A DNA stretch of 64,000 nucleotides. Origin: Pseudo-nitzschia pungens (taxonomy: Eukaryota; Bacillariophyta; Bacillariophyceae; Bacillariales; Bacillariaceae). How positions within the stretch are numbered: position 1 is the stretch's first letter; the number at the start of each line of letters is the position of its first letter. The stretch is from NCBI GenBank assembly GCA_037355855.1, contig CM074761.1:6405346-6469345 (forward strand), read 5' to 3'. Positions 1 through 10,300 of this stretch are shown piece by piece. The notes below the pieces were generated by a model. It worked only from the letters and a program-made list of their open reading frames with translations. It was not told the origin of the DNA and did not search any database. A program made the position numbers and the translations under genes.

Positions 1-283
1 AGCTCCCTCCTGCTTTCACTCTTTCTTTTCCACTCTAAAATAAACAACCTATCACGCCCTCCCCATGATTGAATCCGATGTACCTCTAGGGAAGTACCTT
101 GTAGTAACTAAGTGTATGCAATATGAGCTTGAACAGTGCCACTGTAGTCTCACCATTTGCCAGGAATATACGTGTTATTATTGTTAGGGCTTTCCCCTAT
201 TTTCAGACCAGTACGAGACAGTTTATCTACAAGTCGATTAAATTCCCCGAAGATTGCTGACGAGCAAATATCAACGCAACACC
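1..283 (+). repeat. Dispersed repeat family, copy A (3' part, cut by window edge)
   Basis: This stretch matches the last third of copy B (15280-15510) in the same orientation and copy E (62898-63180) in reverse. The shared landmarks are the CT-rich run with 'cactctaaaataaaca', the 'gatgtacctctagggaagta' segment and the end 'gctgacgagcaaatatcaac'. It holds no plausible gene; a 60-codon minus-strand frame at 150-332 has no family signature. The upstream part lies outside the window. Bases 284-505 show nothing recognisable. Confidence 0.8.
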
Positions 284-511
284 CAAACAAAAGACCGGCA
301 AAGTATCCAGCAAATCGCAACTGAATTTCCATGTGAATTTACCCAATAACTAACTAACAATGCGTCCCCTCTCCTCTGCTTGAACACATACAATCACAGA
401 TACGGCAAGCAACACATCCAACGCTCGGCTTTTCACCTACCTTAACTCTTATTACAGGAGGTGTTTTTATGCCTGCAAGCAATCGATTTCAAACAAAAAT
501 TTCAAAATCAG

Positions 512-971
512 TAACAACGCAGTAACAGGGTTGTTAAGTATAAGAAATAGAAATTGCGCGTAAAACCGCGCGATCGCGAGCTACTACACGTGGAGTTGTA
601 CTGAGCACTATACCTGCTCCGACCACGAGCATGGAGTCTTACACGTGGAGTTGTATTGAGCTCTGCTCCAACCACGCGCATGGAGTCACGCGTATATATG
701 CCCGCGACCATGCCAAGACCATGCGAAGTATACATCGCTGAATAAACAAAGCAAACACATACAAATACATAAGAATAAATACATACAAGCCCAGCGAGTT
801 ATGCGAGCACAAGATCTGTGGACGAGCAATTGACCAAGTGTTAAGCGATTGTCGCTAATCAATCCAATCGCTAACACACAGTCCACACAGAGCAATTGAG
901 TGTTGACACAGAAAACACATGATTCGCTAGATAGAATACTAAGCTCATAATTTCCAGTTAAACAACTTGTT
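512..971 (+). repeat. 5' LTR of Copia element 1
   Basis: The LTR matches 13189-13648. Its ends form a short inverted repeat (aacaa...ttgtt) rather than the classical TG...CA. A TATA-like 'tatata' at 693-698 is the best promoter candidate. Two near-identical segments containing 'cacgtggagttgta' (about 588 and 640) form an internal duplication. The 26 bp downstream of the LTR (972-1001) do not start with the TGG expected for tRNA 3'-end priming. Confidence 0.85.
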
Positions 972-1001
972 GATTAACAGTCGCAGTTTGACAATACTCT
1001 A

Positions 1002-1351
1002 TGTCATATCTCCGGAAACCAGAGGTCGACCGAATATAAAAATAAAGTGATTGATAATCTTGTAAAATAAGAAATTATGATAAGAGTTATGATTTTGGAA
1101 ACTAAGATAAAAATGAATGTTCTCTCGTACAACGTCGTGTTGTTTATCTTGATAAAGAGCAAACAGACATAGAGAAGCTTTGCAATATATATATTGCCAT
1201 ATATATAAAAAGGTCATATATATAAAAAGGTCATAAGAACCTGAGTCACGGTCATAGGTCATTTGGTCATAGGACTTGAATAGAAACAGGGTTTGTTTCT
1301 TAATACATAAATAGATTGTTTCTTGTTGTCGTAGTTTCGGGATATACGACA
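1002..1351 (-). repeat. 3' LTR of gypsy element 1
   Basis: Direct copy of 6887-7236. On the coding (minus) strand it carries two tandem TTTTTATATATATG units and a perfect palindrome 'gcaatatatatattgc' at 1182-1197, both TATA-like promoter candidates. Confidence 0.92.
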
Positions 1352-1395
1352 TTATCTTTCTTCTCGAGATAGATCTTGTTGAACTTGGAAAGATC

Positions 1396-4300
1396 TCATG
1401 GGGAATGATAAGGCTTGATACGTCTGAGATTAATCCGTTCAATGATATGCTCATTGCGAAGGAAAGATACAGTACCATTGGTGTGGACTTGAGTGATGGT
1501 AAATGGGCCAATTGCTCTGGAACCAAGCGCATCAGTCTTGTAGTTGAAGATCATGATCTGATCACCAATGTTGTAGTCATGGTGTTTACGACGCTTGTTT
1601 TCTCTGAGCGCATTCTGATCAATAACAGATTGGCGTTTGGATCTGAGGAGTTTGATATCAGTGATGATAGGAATTGGAAGGAACATATCACGATGGAAGG
1701 CAATAGCTCCAGGTGAAACACCAAATGTTTTATGCACAGTGCATCTGACAGCAAATTGAGCAGAGGCAAAAACATTGTCAATGAGGTCAATAGCTTGTTG
1801 CAAATCCTGAGGAGGATTAGCATGAAGTTCAGTGCGCATGGCAGATTTCATAGTATCATGCACATGTTCCAAAACAGCATTGGCTTGAGGATTTTTGACT
1901 GTGGTTGGAACAGGCTTGATGTCAAGGTTAATAAGGTGAGATTGAAAATCAACATTGAGGTATTCAGAACCTTGATCAAAAATGCATCTGCTGGGTTTTG
2001 GATAGCGAGAAAGCCATGCATCGTTTAATGCATAGATGGACATTTTACCTGAGGGATTCATCTGTGGAGCACGTTTGATTTCAAGGAGGTTAGTGCACAT
2101 ATCCATAATGGTGAAACCATTGAATTCAACATTCCCAATATTTGGAATATTGATGTTCCAGGGTCCAATAGTGTCGATTGCAATAGTTTCCCATGGAATG
2201 GAGAGTTCTTCGCGAGTTGCAAGATGTCCATAAGAGATGTGGGCATTCTTGTGGCGTTGACAGGAATCACAGGTTTTACAGTATGCTGCAACAGCATCCT
2301 TAAGACCCGGAGAATAAATAAGCATGGAGATGGTTCTGGTCAAACGTTCTGTGCCTGCATGACCAAGAACATGGTGATACCAATTGATGGTGTTTTGAAC
2401 AAGGGATTCGGGAAGAACAATCTTGGTTTGGTTGTTTTTGGTGTAGACCTTGAGTTCAGTGCCAGCGAAATCTTTGGTGGAATAATGCTTGGTGTTTTGA
2501 ATGGTTGGATCTGCTGCTTGGGCTTTAGCAAGATCCTCAAAACGAAGAGGATATGCAGGAAGATCTGCAGGGTAATTGATAAAAAGATCAGCAATGGAAA
2601 GATCAGAAGTGTCAACCTTGGAGATTGGCTGAATGTTTGGATCTTTGGAATCTTTGGAATCTTGGGAAGGAGAAACAGAAGGCAAACCCTGCTCCTCCTC
2701 CAAGGGAAGGCGCGAGAGGGCATCAGCAAGGATGTTATCTTTGCCTTGGATGAACTTGAAAACAGGACTGAAGTCTTCAAGGAGCATGCGCCAGGTCATA
2801 ATTCTGTTGGAATTGAGATTTTGACGAGTGAGGTTTTCATGGTCAGTGTAAACAAAAATAATTGCACCCCAAAGAATAGTCCGGTATTCTTTGAAGACTT
2901 CCACAATGCAAAGCATTTCTTTGTCAATGGTTGGATATTTGAGTTGAGTGGAAGTGAGTTTCCTGGAGAAGCATGCAACAATTTTACCATTTTGAATAAT
3001 CACAGCACCAAGTTGATAATCGGAGGCATCAGTGTAGACATGATAAGGGAGATTAGGATCAGGATATGTGAGGAGAATTTCCTCAGCAATCATGGTTTTG
3101 GCAGCTTTGAAGGCAGCAAGCAATTCAGGAGTTGGCTTGACCGGTCCACGGGCCTTTCCAGAGAGGGCAGTGAGAGGAGCCAAAATCTCAGCGCGCTTGC
3201 GCCAATGAGCCCGATAGAAATTAATCATGCCAATGAAGGATCGAAGGTCAGTGATAGTTGCAGGGAAAGCAAGCTTCAGGATTGGTTCAATCTTTTTAGG
3301 GTTTGGAAGGATACCAGTGGTGGTGATGATGTGACCAAGCCATGGTGCTCGTTGTTGGAACCAATGGCATTTGGCAGGTTTAACAGAAAAGTTGTTGGCT
3401 TGTAGGATGGACAAAACAGTGGAGACAGTTGTGCAGTGGGATTGAAAGTCGCTGGAGAAGATACCAATGTCATCAATATAGACTTCAACACTGTTGAGGT
3501 TGATAAAAAGGGATTCCATACAGCCTTGCGCCCAGCTTGGAGAGTTGAGGAAGCCCATTGGAAGTCTCAGCAATCTGAATTTGCCAAAAGGAGTGACAAG
3601 CACACAGAGCCAAGTGGAAGGCTCATCCAATTTGAAGGTATGGAATTGCATGCTGACATCAATAAGGGTGACATATTTGAACCCACGGCGGCGATGGAAG
3701 ATATCTTGGATCTTGGGCAAAGGATAGTGGAGTTTCTTGGTGACTTTGTTAAGTTCACGAAAATCAGAAATGATTCTGCAGGAGCCATCCGGCTTGGGGA
3801 CAACAAAAGTTGGCATACCCCATTCAGTTGCATAACATCTTTCAAGAATTCCAAGTTTCACTTGGCGAAGGAGTTCAGTTTTAACAGCGTCTTGTTGATG
3901 GATAGGGATACTGTAGGGCTGCTTGATATGATATGGTTTTGCACCCGGTTGGAGTTCAATGTGGAATTCCTTGTGGGGGAAAATTCCAAGTTCTCTATGA
4001 GAGAGACCTTCGAACAGAAGATGGTGTTTGGAGAGAATCTGAAGCAACTGGGATTGTTGGTCACTGGAAAGATGGGTTTGGTTGGAAACCAGTTCTTGCA
4101 AATCAGTTTTCTCATATTTGGTTGCACTATCAACGTAGGATTGAGAGGTTTGCGCGATGTAGGCTTCAGCAATGGAGTAGGGTTCATTGCTGATAATCTT
4201 TCGGACCAAGGTTTGATCAGTGAAGTAGCATCTGGGATGAAACGCCATTTGCTTGTCAAACCAGGAAATGAGGCAGGTTTCAAAGTCCATTTTGATGGCA

Positions 4301-4842
4301 AGCTTCCGCATTGTGACACGCCCGATGATCAAATCATAATACATGTTGTTAACCACAAAGCAAGTCAAGCTTTTAACTCTTCTGGAATAAGAGAGTTCTG
4401 GAAACATAATGTCAGTAAGCACAACATATTCAACACATTTGAACTTGCCATTGGGAGTGTCTAATCCAATCTCAGATTTGAGGGCATGGATGGGAATATT
4501 CTTTGGAATTTGATTCTTGGAGATCAATTCAAAGGTGGAGCCACTGTCGAAGAGGGTTTTGAAATAAAACTTGCTGGGAGTATCATTGATGGATTTGCAT
4601 GTAGTCAATGTAGTTGGAGCCAAATCGGTTGAAGGTTTGGAGATGAGTGGTTCAAATGGTGCAGGATTTGGATCCGGTGGACTTGGAGATAATACAATGG
4701 AAGGATCATAAGGATCAGCTGAGGCGTTGAACACTTCAGCAAGAGGTACAAGGTTACACCCTGACTGCCAAGCGGCAGTGGCTTGCAACCATCCACCTTG
4801 CAAGGAAGCAGTATGCAGCGCCTGTCCCACCAGTGCAGCCAT
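1396..4842 (-). CDS. pol: Pol of gypsy element 1 (protease, RT, RNase H, integrase)
   Basis: The 1148-codon frame encodes the Pol half of a Ty3/gypsy polyprotein. The protease region has 'LFDSGSTFELI' near residue 97. RT shows 'IISDFRELN' and the active-site 'VEVYIDDIGIF'; RNase H shows 'VYTDASDYQLGA'. The integrase has an HHCC zinc-binding region ('HHVLGHAG' and 'CKTCDSCQRH') and the catalytic D, D, E in 'AIDTIGPW', 'IFDQGSEY' and 'NPQANAVLEH'. The only gypsy-derived part is 1396-4750; the first ~30 codons, including the ATG at 4842, come from the LINE insert. Before that insertion the frame ran on from gag ('VPLAEVF' is encoded on both sides), so gag-pol was one ORF. Pol has lost its natural upstream sequence and is probably not expressed normally. 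Confidence 0.92.
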   Translation of the reverse strand: MAALVGQALHTASLQGGWLQATAAWQSGCNLVPLAEVFNASADPYDPSIVLSPSPPDPNPAPFEPLISKPSTDLAPTTLTTCKSINDTPSKFYFKTLFDSGSTFELISKNQIPKNIPIHALKSEIGLDTPNGKFKCVEYVVLTDIMFPELSYSRRVKSLTCFVVNNMYYDLIIGRVTMRKLAIKMDFETCLISWFDKQMAFHPRCYFTDQTLVRKIISNEPYSIAEAYIAQTSQSYVDSATKYEKTDLQELVSNQTHLSSDQQSQLLQILSKHHLLFEGLSHRELGIFPHKEFHIELQPGAKPYHIKQPYSIPIHQQDAVKTELLRQVKLGILERCYATEWGMPTFVVPKPDGSCRIISDFRELNKVTKKLHYPLPKIQDIFHRRRGFKYVTLIDVSMQFHTFKLDEPSTWLCVLVTPFGKFRLLRLPMGFLNSPSWAQGCMESLFINLNSVEVYIDDIGIFSSDFQSHCTTVSTVLSILQANNFSVKPAKCHWFQQRAPWLGHIITTTGILPNPKKIEPILKLAFPATITDLRSFIGMINFYRAHWRKRAEILAPLTALSGKARGPVKPTPELLAAFKAAKTMIAEEILLTYPDPNLPYHVYTDASDYQLGAVIIQNGKIVACFSRKLTSTQLKYPTIDKEMLCIVEVFKEYRTILWGAIIFVYTDHENLTRQNLNSNRIMTWRMLLEDFSPVFKFIQGKDNILADALSRLPLEEEQGLPSVSPSQDSKDSKDPNIQPISKVDTSDLSIADLFINYPADLPAYPLRFEDLAKAQAADPTIQNTKHYSTKDFAGTELKVYTKNNQTKIVLPESLVQNTINWYHHVLGHAGTERLTRTISMLIYSPGLKDAVAAYCKTCDSCQRHKNAHISYGHLATREELSIPWETIAIDTIGPWNINIPNIGNVEFNGFTIMDMCTNLLEIKRAPQMNPSGKMSIYALNDAWLSRYPKPSRCIFDQGSEYLNVDFQSHLINLDIKPVPTTVKNPQANAVLEHVHDTMKSAMRTELHANPPQDLQQAIDLIDNVFASAQFAVRCTVHKTFGVSPGAIAFHRDMFLPIPIITDIKLLRSKRQSVIDQNALRENKRRKHHDYNIGDQIMIFNYKTDALGSRAIGPFTITQVHTNGTVSFLRNEHIIERINLRRIKPYHSP

Positions 4843-5197
4843 ACCAACAAGAGGCTGCTCTCCTCAGAGCCTGGCTTACTGGACCTCAGGGTTGATTACA
4901 CTTTGTACCTTGGTTTTGTCTTCTGATCCTGCTTCTTATCCTGTCCCATCCCTTTTGATACTGGATCTTATCCCAATATCTTCATTCCCATTTCACTTTC
5001 TCTCAAGTCCCTATTTTGTGGGACTTGTTTGTCTATTTCCCTGCTTGATGTTCAAGGTTTGTTTGAAAATTTGTCGTTCTACCACTTGGGGTCCTGACTC
5101 TATGATGGAGGCGACGTTAAAGTCTGGTTACGGACTGAGTAATTTAGTTTCACCTTTGGTGATTAAAGTTATTTAAATACGTATATTATTATTATTA
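4751..5197 (+). mobile_element. 5'-truncated LINE-like retroposon inside gypsy element 1
   Basis: A perfect 23-bp direct repeat (tgaacacttcagcaagaggt plus aca; 4728-4750 and 5198-5220) flanks this insert. That length is typical of target-primed reverse transcription. The insert ends in an (att)n tail at 5184-5197, just before the second repeat. One frame at its 5' end reads 'YTLTAKRQWLATIHLARK...LLRAWLTGPQG' then stop, which looks like the C-terminal end of a LINE ORF2 (inference), followed by about 300 bp of 3' UTR. The last ~100 bp ('taaagtctggttac', 'ctacttgggg'-like segments) resemble the 3' end of the 2-kb retroposon at 44058-46084. Confidence 0.8.
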
Positions 5198-6443
5198 TGA
5201 ACACTTCAGCAAGAGGTACAGTCTTGATGCATGTTTCAGTAGTGGGAAATCTTTGAAGATCTTCATTATAATAAGCAGGATCAATTTCAGCGTTGACATG
5301 AAAGAGATCTACCCAGATATCTTCAGAGACAGGTGGTGATTCAATGAAGGTGCAGACATTGCCATCACCAGGAAGGTTGGAAGGATTGCTGACAGAAGAG
5401 CAACGTGAGTTGTGAGAGTTATTTGAACTCGTTGTTGGAGTGTTGACGTTTGCATCAGCTGAAGATTGGTTCCTGTTGGAAGAACCACGACGCTTGGAAT
5501 TAGGGTTGTCAACATTCTTGAAACAGTGTCCCCAATCATGATTGGAACCAGGATGGATGGGACAGGGATCAGTGTCTTTGATGCGATTGCCAGTATTGGA
5601 GTTGGAGTTGGAATTCTGAGAAGAATTGTTGTTGTTGTTGTTGTTGTTGTTTGAACGACGGTTGTTGTTAGTGTTATTGGAACGACGGTTGTTGTTGTTA
5701 CGGTTTCTACCAGTTTGTCTGTTGGAGGACTTGTTGGAATTGGAATTGTTACTGTTGTTGTTGGTGTTTTTGTTGTTGTTTTTACGATTGGCTTTGGTAC
5801 AGTAACGTTCCATTTTGGTAATAATCTCAGCAAGGGTATCATCGTGTGGAGAATGGATGTCTTCATATGAGTCTCTCCAATCAGAAGGCATGGAGTCGTA
5901 GATAAGATCTTTGAAATCTTCTGGAGGGATGATTGCATCAGCAGCAGCAACTGGAGCGCCAGGCAACAAGGGAAGGATAACATTGTTGTGATATGAAACC
6001 ATTGAAACAAAGCTGGAGACGCTCATGGAAGTTGTCTTCTTAATCTGAAACAGGAATCGTTTGTGGTTACGGTATACGTCATCGTTGTTGGAGAACTTGA
6101 ACCGAATGAAGGCGCGAAGGTCTTGTTCAAAGTGAGGAACAGTATGGGTATGTCCAAGGATGTTGGTATTCCACCAGGTCTTATCAGAATAGTCCCTTAG
6201 AATATCTGGGAACTTGGAGTACAACCTGGGACCTGTAGTCCAACTGAGAGAAGAACGTGCTTCAGAGAATTCATGGATAGAGTGAAGTGTCTGTAAGAGG
6301 GTTGAAGTTGAAGTAATATAGGTGACCTTCACCTTAGTTGTTTCAGTTTCATTCTCATTGGTAATCACACGTTTATACTCAGCCTTTTCAAGTTCATCTA
6401 TCTCGTAGTCGAACTTAAATGGAAGAGGTGTTGAAGAAGTCAT
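5169..6443 (-). CDS. gag: Gag of gypsy element 1 (C-terminus altered by LINE insert)
   Basis: First ATG on the minus strand is at 6443 ('MTSSTPLPFKFDYEIDELEK'); in-frame sequence upstream lacks an ATG. The protein is about 424 aa, with a capsid-like middle and a strongly Asn/Ser-rich stretch (about residues 220-290, encoded by tgttgttgt-type DNA at 5625-5785). A Cys/His cluster 'CPIHPGSNHDWGHC' follows the poly-Asn region and could be a nucleic-acid-binding knuckle variant. The final residues 'FIIIIIYVFK' are translated from the (att)n tail of the LINE insert, so the native frame continued directly into pol. Confidence 0.85.
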   Translation of the reverse strand: MTSSTPLPFKFDYEIDELEKAEYKRVITNENETETTKVKVTYITSTSTLLQTLHSIHEFSEARSSLSWTTGPRLYSKFPDILRDYSDKTWWNTNILGHTHTVPHFEQDLRAFIRFKFSNNDDVYRNHKRFLFQIKKTTSMSVSSFVSMVSYHNNVILPLLPGAPVAAADAIIPPEDFKDLIYDSMPSDWRDSYEDIHSPHDDTLAEIITKMERYCTKANRKNNNKNTNNNSNNSNSNKSSNRQTGRNRNNNNRRSNNTNNNRRSNNNNNNNNNSSQNSNSNSNTGNRIKDTDPCPIHPGSNHDWGHCFKNVDNPNSKRRGSSNRNQSSADANVNTPTTSSNNSHNSRCSSVSNPSNLPGDGNVCTFIESPPVSEDIWVDLFHVNAEIDPAYYNEDLQRFPTTETCIKTVPLAEVFIIIIIYVFK

Positions 6444-6886
6444 GGTAGTTGCTTGATACTTGGAAGTATGCGAAGGTATGTGCTGGTATATATATATATA
6501 TATAAGTGAGAAGGTATTGGTGGATACCTTAGACAACTTGTAGTTAAGGGAAGTAGTTGTCGAGTGTTGTCGGAGAACCTTAAGCTTGTTTGCTTAAGTA
6601 TAAAAAATAAACTTAAAAATAAATGACCGAAGGTATGAATGACCAAAGTATGAATGATCGAAGGTATGAATGATCGAAGGTATGAAGGTAGGTGTTGAGT
6701 ACCGTACCGGTTGAAGGTATGGGTATGTATTGGTGTAACGTAGTAAGTAGCGGTACTGAAGAAGACCTTGTTGGGTGGTATGTTGTAGGATACCACTGAA
6801 ATAATATCCGGATTAAAAGAGGGTTAAGGAAAATAATCAATTCAAAGAATTGACAATGGTGGTCGTGTAATCGACTGTAATTACAA

Positions 6887-7236
6887 TGTCATATCTCCGG
6901 AAACCAGAGGTCGACCGAATATAAAAATAAAGTGATTGATAATCTTGTAAAATAAGAAATTATGATAAGAGTTATGATTTTGGAAACTAAGATAAAAATG
7001 AATGTTCTCTCGTACAACGTCGTGTTGTTTATCTTGATAAAGAGCAAACAGACATAGAGAAGCTTTGCAATATATATATTGCCATATATATAAAAAGGTC
7101 ATATATATAAAAAGGTCATAAGAACCTGAGTCACGGTCATAGGTCATTTGGTCATAGGACTTGAATAGAAACAGGGTTTGTTTCTTAATACATAAATAGA
7201 TTGTTTCTTGTTGTCGTAGTTTCGGGATATACGACA
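6887..7236 (-). repeat. 5' LTR of gypsy element 1
   Basis: Direct copy of 1002-1351, followed by the target duplication CTCTA at 7237-7241. On the minus strand it lies upstream of gag. The sequence next to the LTR on the gag side reads ttgtaattacagtcg in coding sense and does not begin with TGG, so no ordinary tRNA primer site is evident. Confidence 0.92.
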
Positions 7237-7340
7237 CTCTACTATTCGCGTTATTCGATACTCAACGATTCGAAACACGCGATCTTTGTTTTTACTGGAA
7301 AACTACGTTAACACAATACACCCACATACTAAAAACAACC

Positions 7341-10300
7341 ATGACGACCGTCACGTCAGAAGAAAGACCGAGCGAAGAACCACTCGTCGCCAATACCAAT
7401 GAAGAAACACCCGTCGTCAATACTAACAAAGAAATATCCACTGACCATACGAACCAAGAAACACCTAATACGAATACGAATACAATTCTGAAAGTACTCA
7501 ACAACACTGACTCAAAAGAAAGTGATTCCTATTGGGACAGATCCCTTTTGATGAAGGGGATCAAGTGGATGTTCACCCCAACGTTCGCACTACAACGCAT
7601 CAAAAACAACAATCACCTTGAAGACCAAATCAACGAACTGAAGAAGGCCCTCGAAAAGAAAGAAGAACGCGACGACGAGATTGCTGAACTTAAGAAGGCA
7701 CTAGAAAAGAAAGAAAAAGAAGAAAGAGACGACGAGATTAAAGAACTAAAGAAAGCGCTCGAAAAGAAGGAAGAACGCGACGACGAGATTGCTGAACTTA
7801 AAAAGGCACTCGAGAAGAAAGAAAAAGAAGAAAGAGACAACGAGATAAAGGAACTCAAGAAAGCTCTAGAAAAGAAGGAAGAAGCTCTAGAAAAGAAGGA
7901 AGAGCGAGACGGGTTCCAGTCACTACGTGTCGGAGATGTAAAACCATTCGATGGGAACGAGTTAAACTGGGTGAAATGGAAGGCAGACACAGAAAGCATC
8001 CTATACGGAACAGGCTTCCAGAAGGTGATGGACAGCAGAATCGAAGCAGACAAGGACCCCAACAGGAACAAGGTCCTATTTTCCACCCTATCGTCAGCAA
8101 CCTGTAATGGGAGCTCATACTCGAAGATCAACCAGTTTCGAAGCAAGACTGACGGACACGGGGCATGGCAGAAACTACTCGATTGGTATGACGATGAATC
8201 CCAACTTGAAACACACGCAGATACTCTCCGTCTTAAATTGCAGAATGTGAAGCTCTACGAAGGTGGGACTATTTCGGATTATATCAATAGGTTCGAGTTA
8301 ATCTATTACGAACTGAACAGGATTCCGACGTTTGGCATGCACGAATCAGAAGGGAAAGGACTATTTATTCGGAACATCCATGATCAGTCGCTTGATTATA
8401 TTAAGCGCTATATGGAGCAGAACAAATCCAGGCTCAAGATACAAGACCTCGTGATGGAGCTTCGAAACAAGGAGAAAGTGGTCTTACGGAATCGGATCCT
8501 TCGCCAAGGGGAAGCTAAACGCCGACAAGAACTGACGTATTATTCCGGGAAGCGCCGTCGGGTAGAAGGAACATTGGAATCAGAATCCGCTTCCCTTCCC
8601 AGTACGTTACACCCTAATCTTATTGGAATCCTCCATATCCCTCCAGATCTTTGGAGAAGCCTGAAATCCGACCACCAGAAATATGTCCTTGAGTACAATA
8701 CTGCCGTGCGCCACAAGATGTCCCCGGGAGAATACCCCAAGCCCCTTGTAGGAGTCCACATTGGTGAGCCCAAAGATGATGGGATGGGGAACACCGATGT
8801 CCCCCGGCGCGTTCGATCCCGTGATTCGGGACGACAACGCCGGGTCCGACGAATCATGTTAGATACTTGTGAAGATACAGGGAAGACACCGGACCTGATG
8901 GAGAAGCCTACGGAGATGCCCCTGCCTCCTCCGCCGAGTGGTCCCCCTGCGCCTCCTGGGCCTGAGGATACTGTTCCCGAGGATACTACCGATGACCACA
9001 GTCTTGGATCTATCGATGACTCCGAACTGTTTCCCCCCGGATCCCTTCCTTTAAAGGCCATTCGATTTCATATGGTTGAAAAGGGGAAAGAGCACGAAGA
9101 GATGCAGACGCAACAGCAACAAGAGGAGCATGCTCCAGCATCTCCACCAGAGGTTTCAACCAATACTCCAGCTGCCGGCCCACGCAGAAGTAGAAGACTA
9201 CAAGAACGTACCATCCTAAAGACAACCAGACGCTTCCCCATGAAAATTTCCAAGGGAGAAAATATTGCAATTATGGATAGTGGAGGCGGAAATCGACCTA
9301 CGGTGACAGAAAAGGCCTGGATTAAAGTTGGAGGGGAGACAGGATTGACCTCAGCAGTAAAGCCTTTCATGTCAAGCGATGTGATGGATGGCCACCCAGT
9401 GGTGAGTGCAGTAACTAAAGCAACAATCCCCGGAAGAGAGGATCCGGTCCTATTGCTTGTCCATTATGCAACCTATATTGCTGAAGACAGAGACAGCACT
9501 GAAGGCGAGTCCCTGTTAACGTCCATTGACATGGGGGATCATGGAGTGAGAGTTGGCGTCCAACCCCAATATCCAGACTGTGGAATCAAGATTGGGGATA
9601 CATTCTTACCCTTTTGGCATGATGAAGAAAAAGTGTTTTTCAAACTGTCCAAACCAACAGAGGGAGATCTGGAGTCTTTGGAGTTATTTGAGTTAAATTC
9701 CCCAGCGCCACCGGATCTCAGGGAATATCCTATGCCTAGACGTAAGAGGAATTTCCAGAAGTTCAGTTTCGCTCAGCTGCCCATGTTGGAACTAAGAAAG
9801 AGAATGGCGATGCTCCCTGAGAGGGTGGTGAAGAAGACCTTGGAGAATACAACCCAATTCTATACTGAGATTGAGGAAGAAAACAGAGACGTTCCCCGGA
9901 AGCACTATAGGAAGAGATTCAAGGCCTTCCATTACCAACGCCAAAATGAATCAGTGGGCACAGACTATACTTTTTTCTCTGAAAAGACAAGCCAAGGGCA
10001 CAATGGAGGTCAGTTTTTCTCCAGAGTCAAGTCCAAGAAGTGGTCCTTTTACCCGCTAAAGACAGTGTCCCAATGCACCACTGCCCTAAAAGATTATCTC
10101 AGGGAGCATGGTGCCCCCGATACCATTATCAGCGACAATGCCCAAGCCGAAACTGGAGTCAAGTGGAGTGACGTATTAAGGGAAGCCAGAGTATGCACCA
10201 GATCCCGAACAAGTGAAGCTGACCACCAACACCAGAACCCAGCTGAACCAGAATGGGGGAGACTCAGCAAGATGATTTCCAATTGTTTGACAATGTTCAA

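Larger units (their letters stand above)
1002..7236 (-). mobile_element. Gypsy-type LTR retrotransposon 1, nested in Copia element 1
   Basis: 350-bp LTRs at 1002-1351 and 6887-7236 are identical as far as I can compare and begin TG and end CA. The 5-bp target duplication CTCTA is present at 997-1001 and 7237-7241. The internal order on the minus strand is gag, protease, RT, RNase H, integrase, i.e. Ty3/gypsy order. A polypurine tract (reverse complement of 1352-1372, gagaagaaagataa) abuts the 3' LTR. The element inserted about 26 bp downstream of the Copia 5' LTR. A LINE-like insert at 4751-5197 splits its gag-pol frame. Confidence 0.93.

Noticed and set aside
2224..4464. Long plus-strand frames (393 and 342 codons) opposite the gypsy 1 pol gene
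   Set aside because: They are antisense shadows of an unmistakable pol ORF and contain no domain features.
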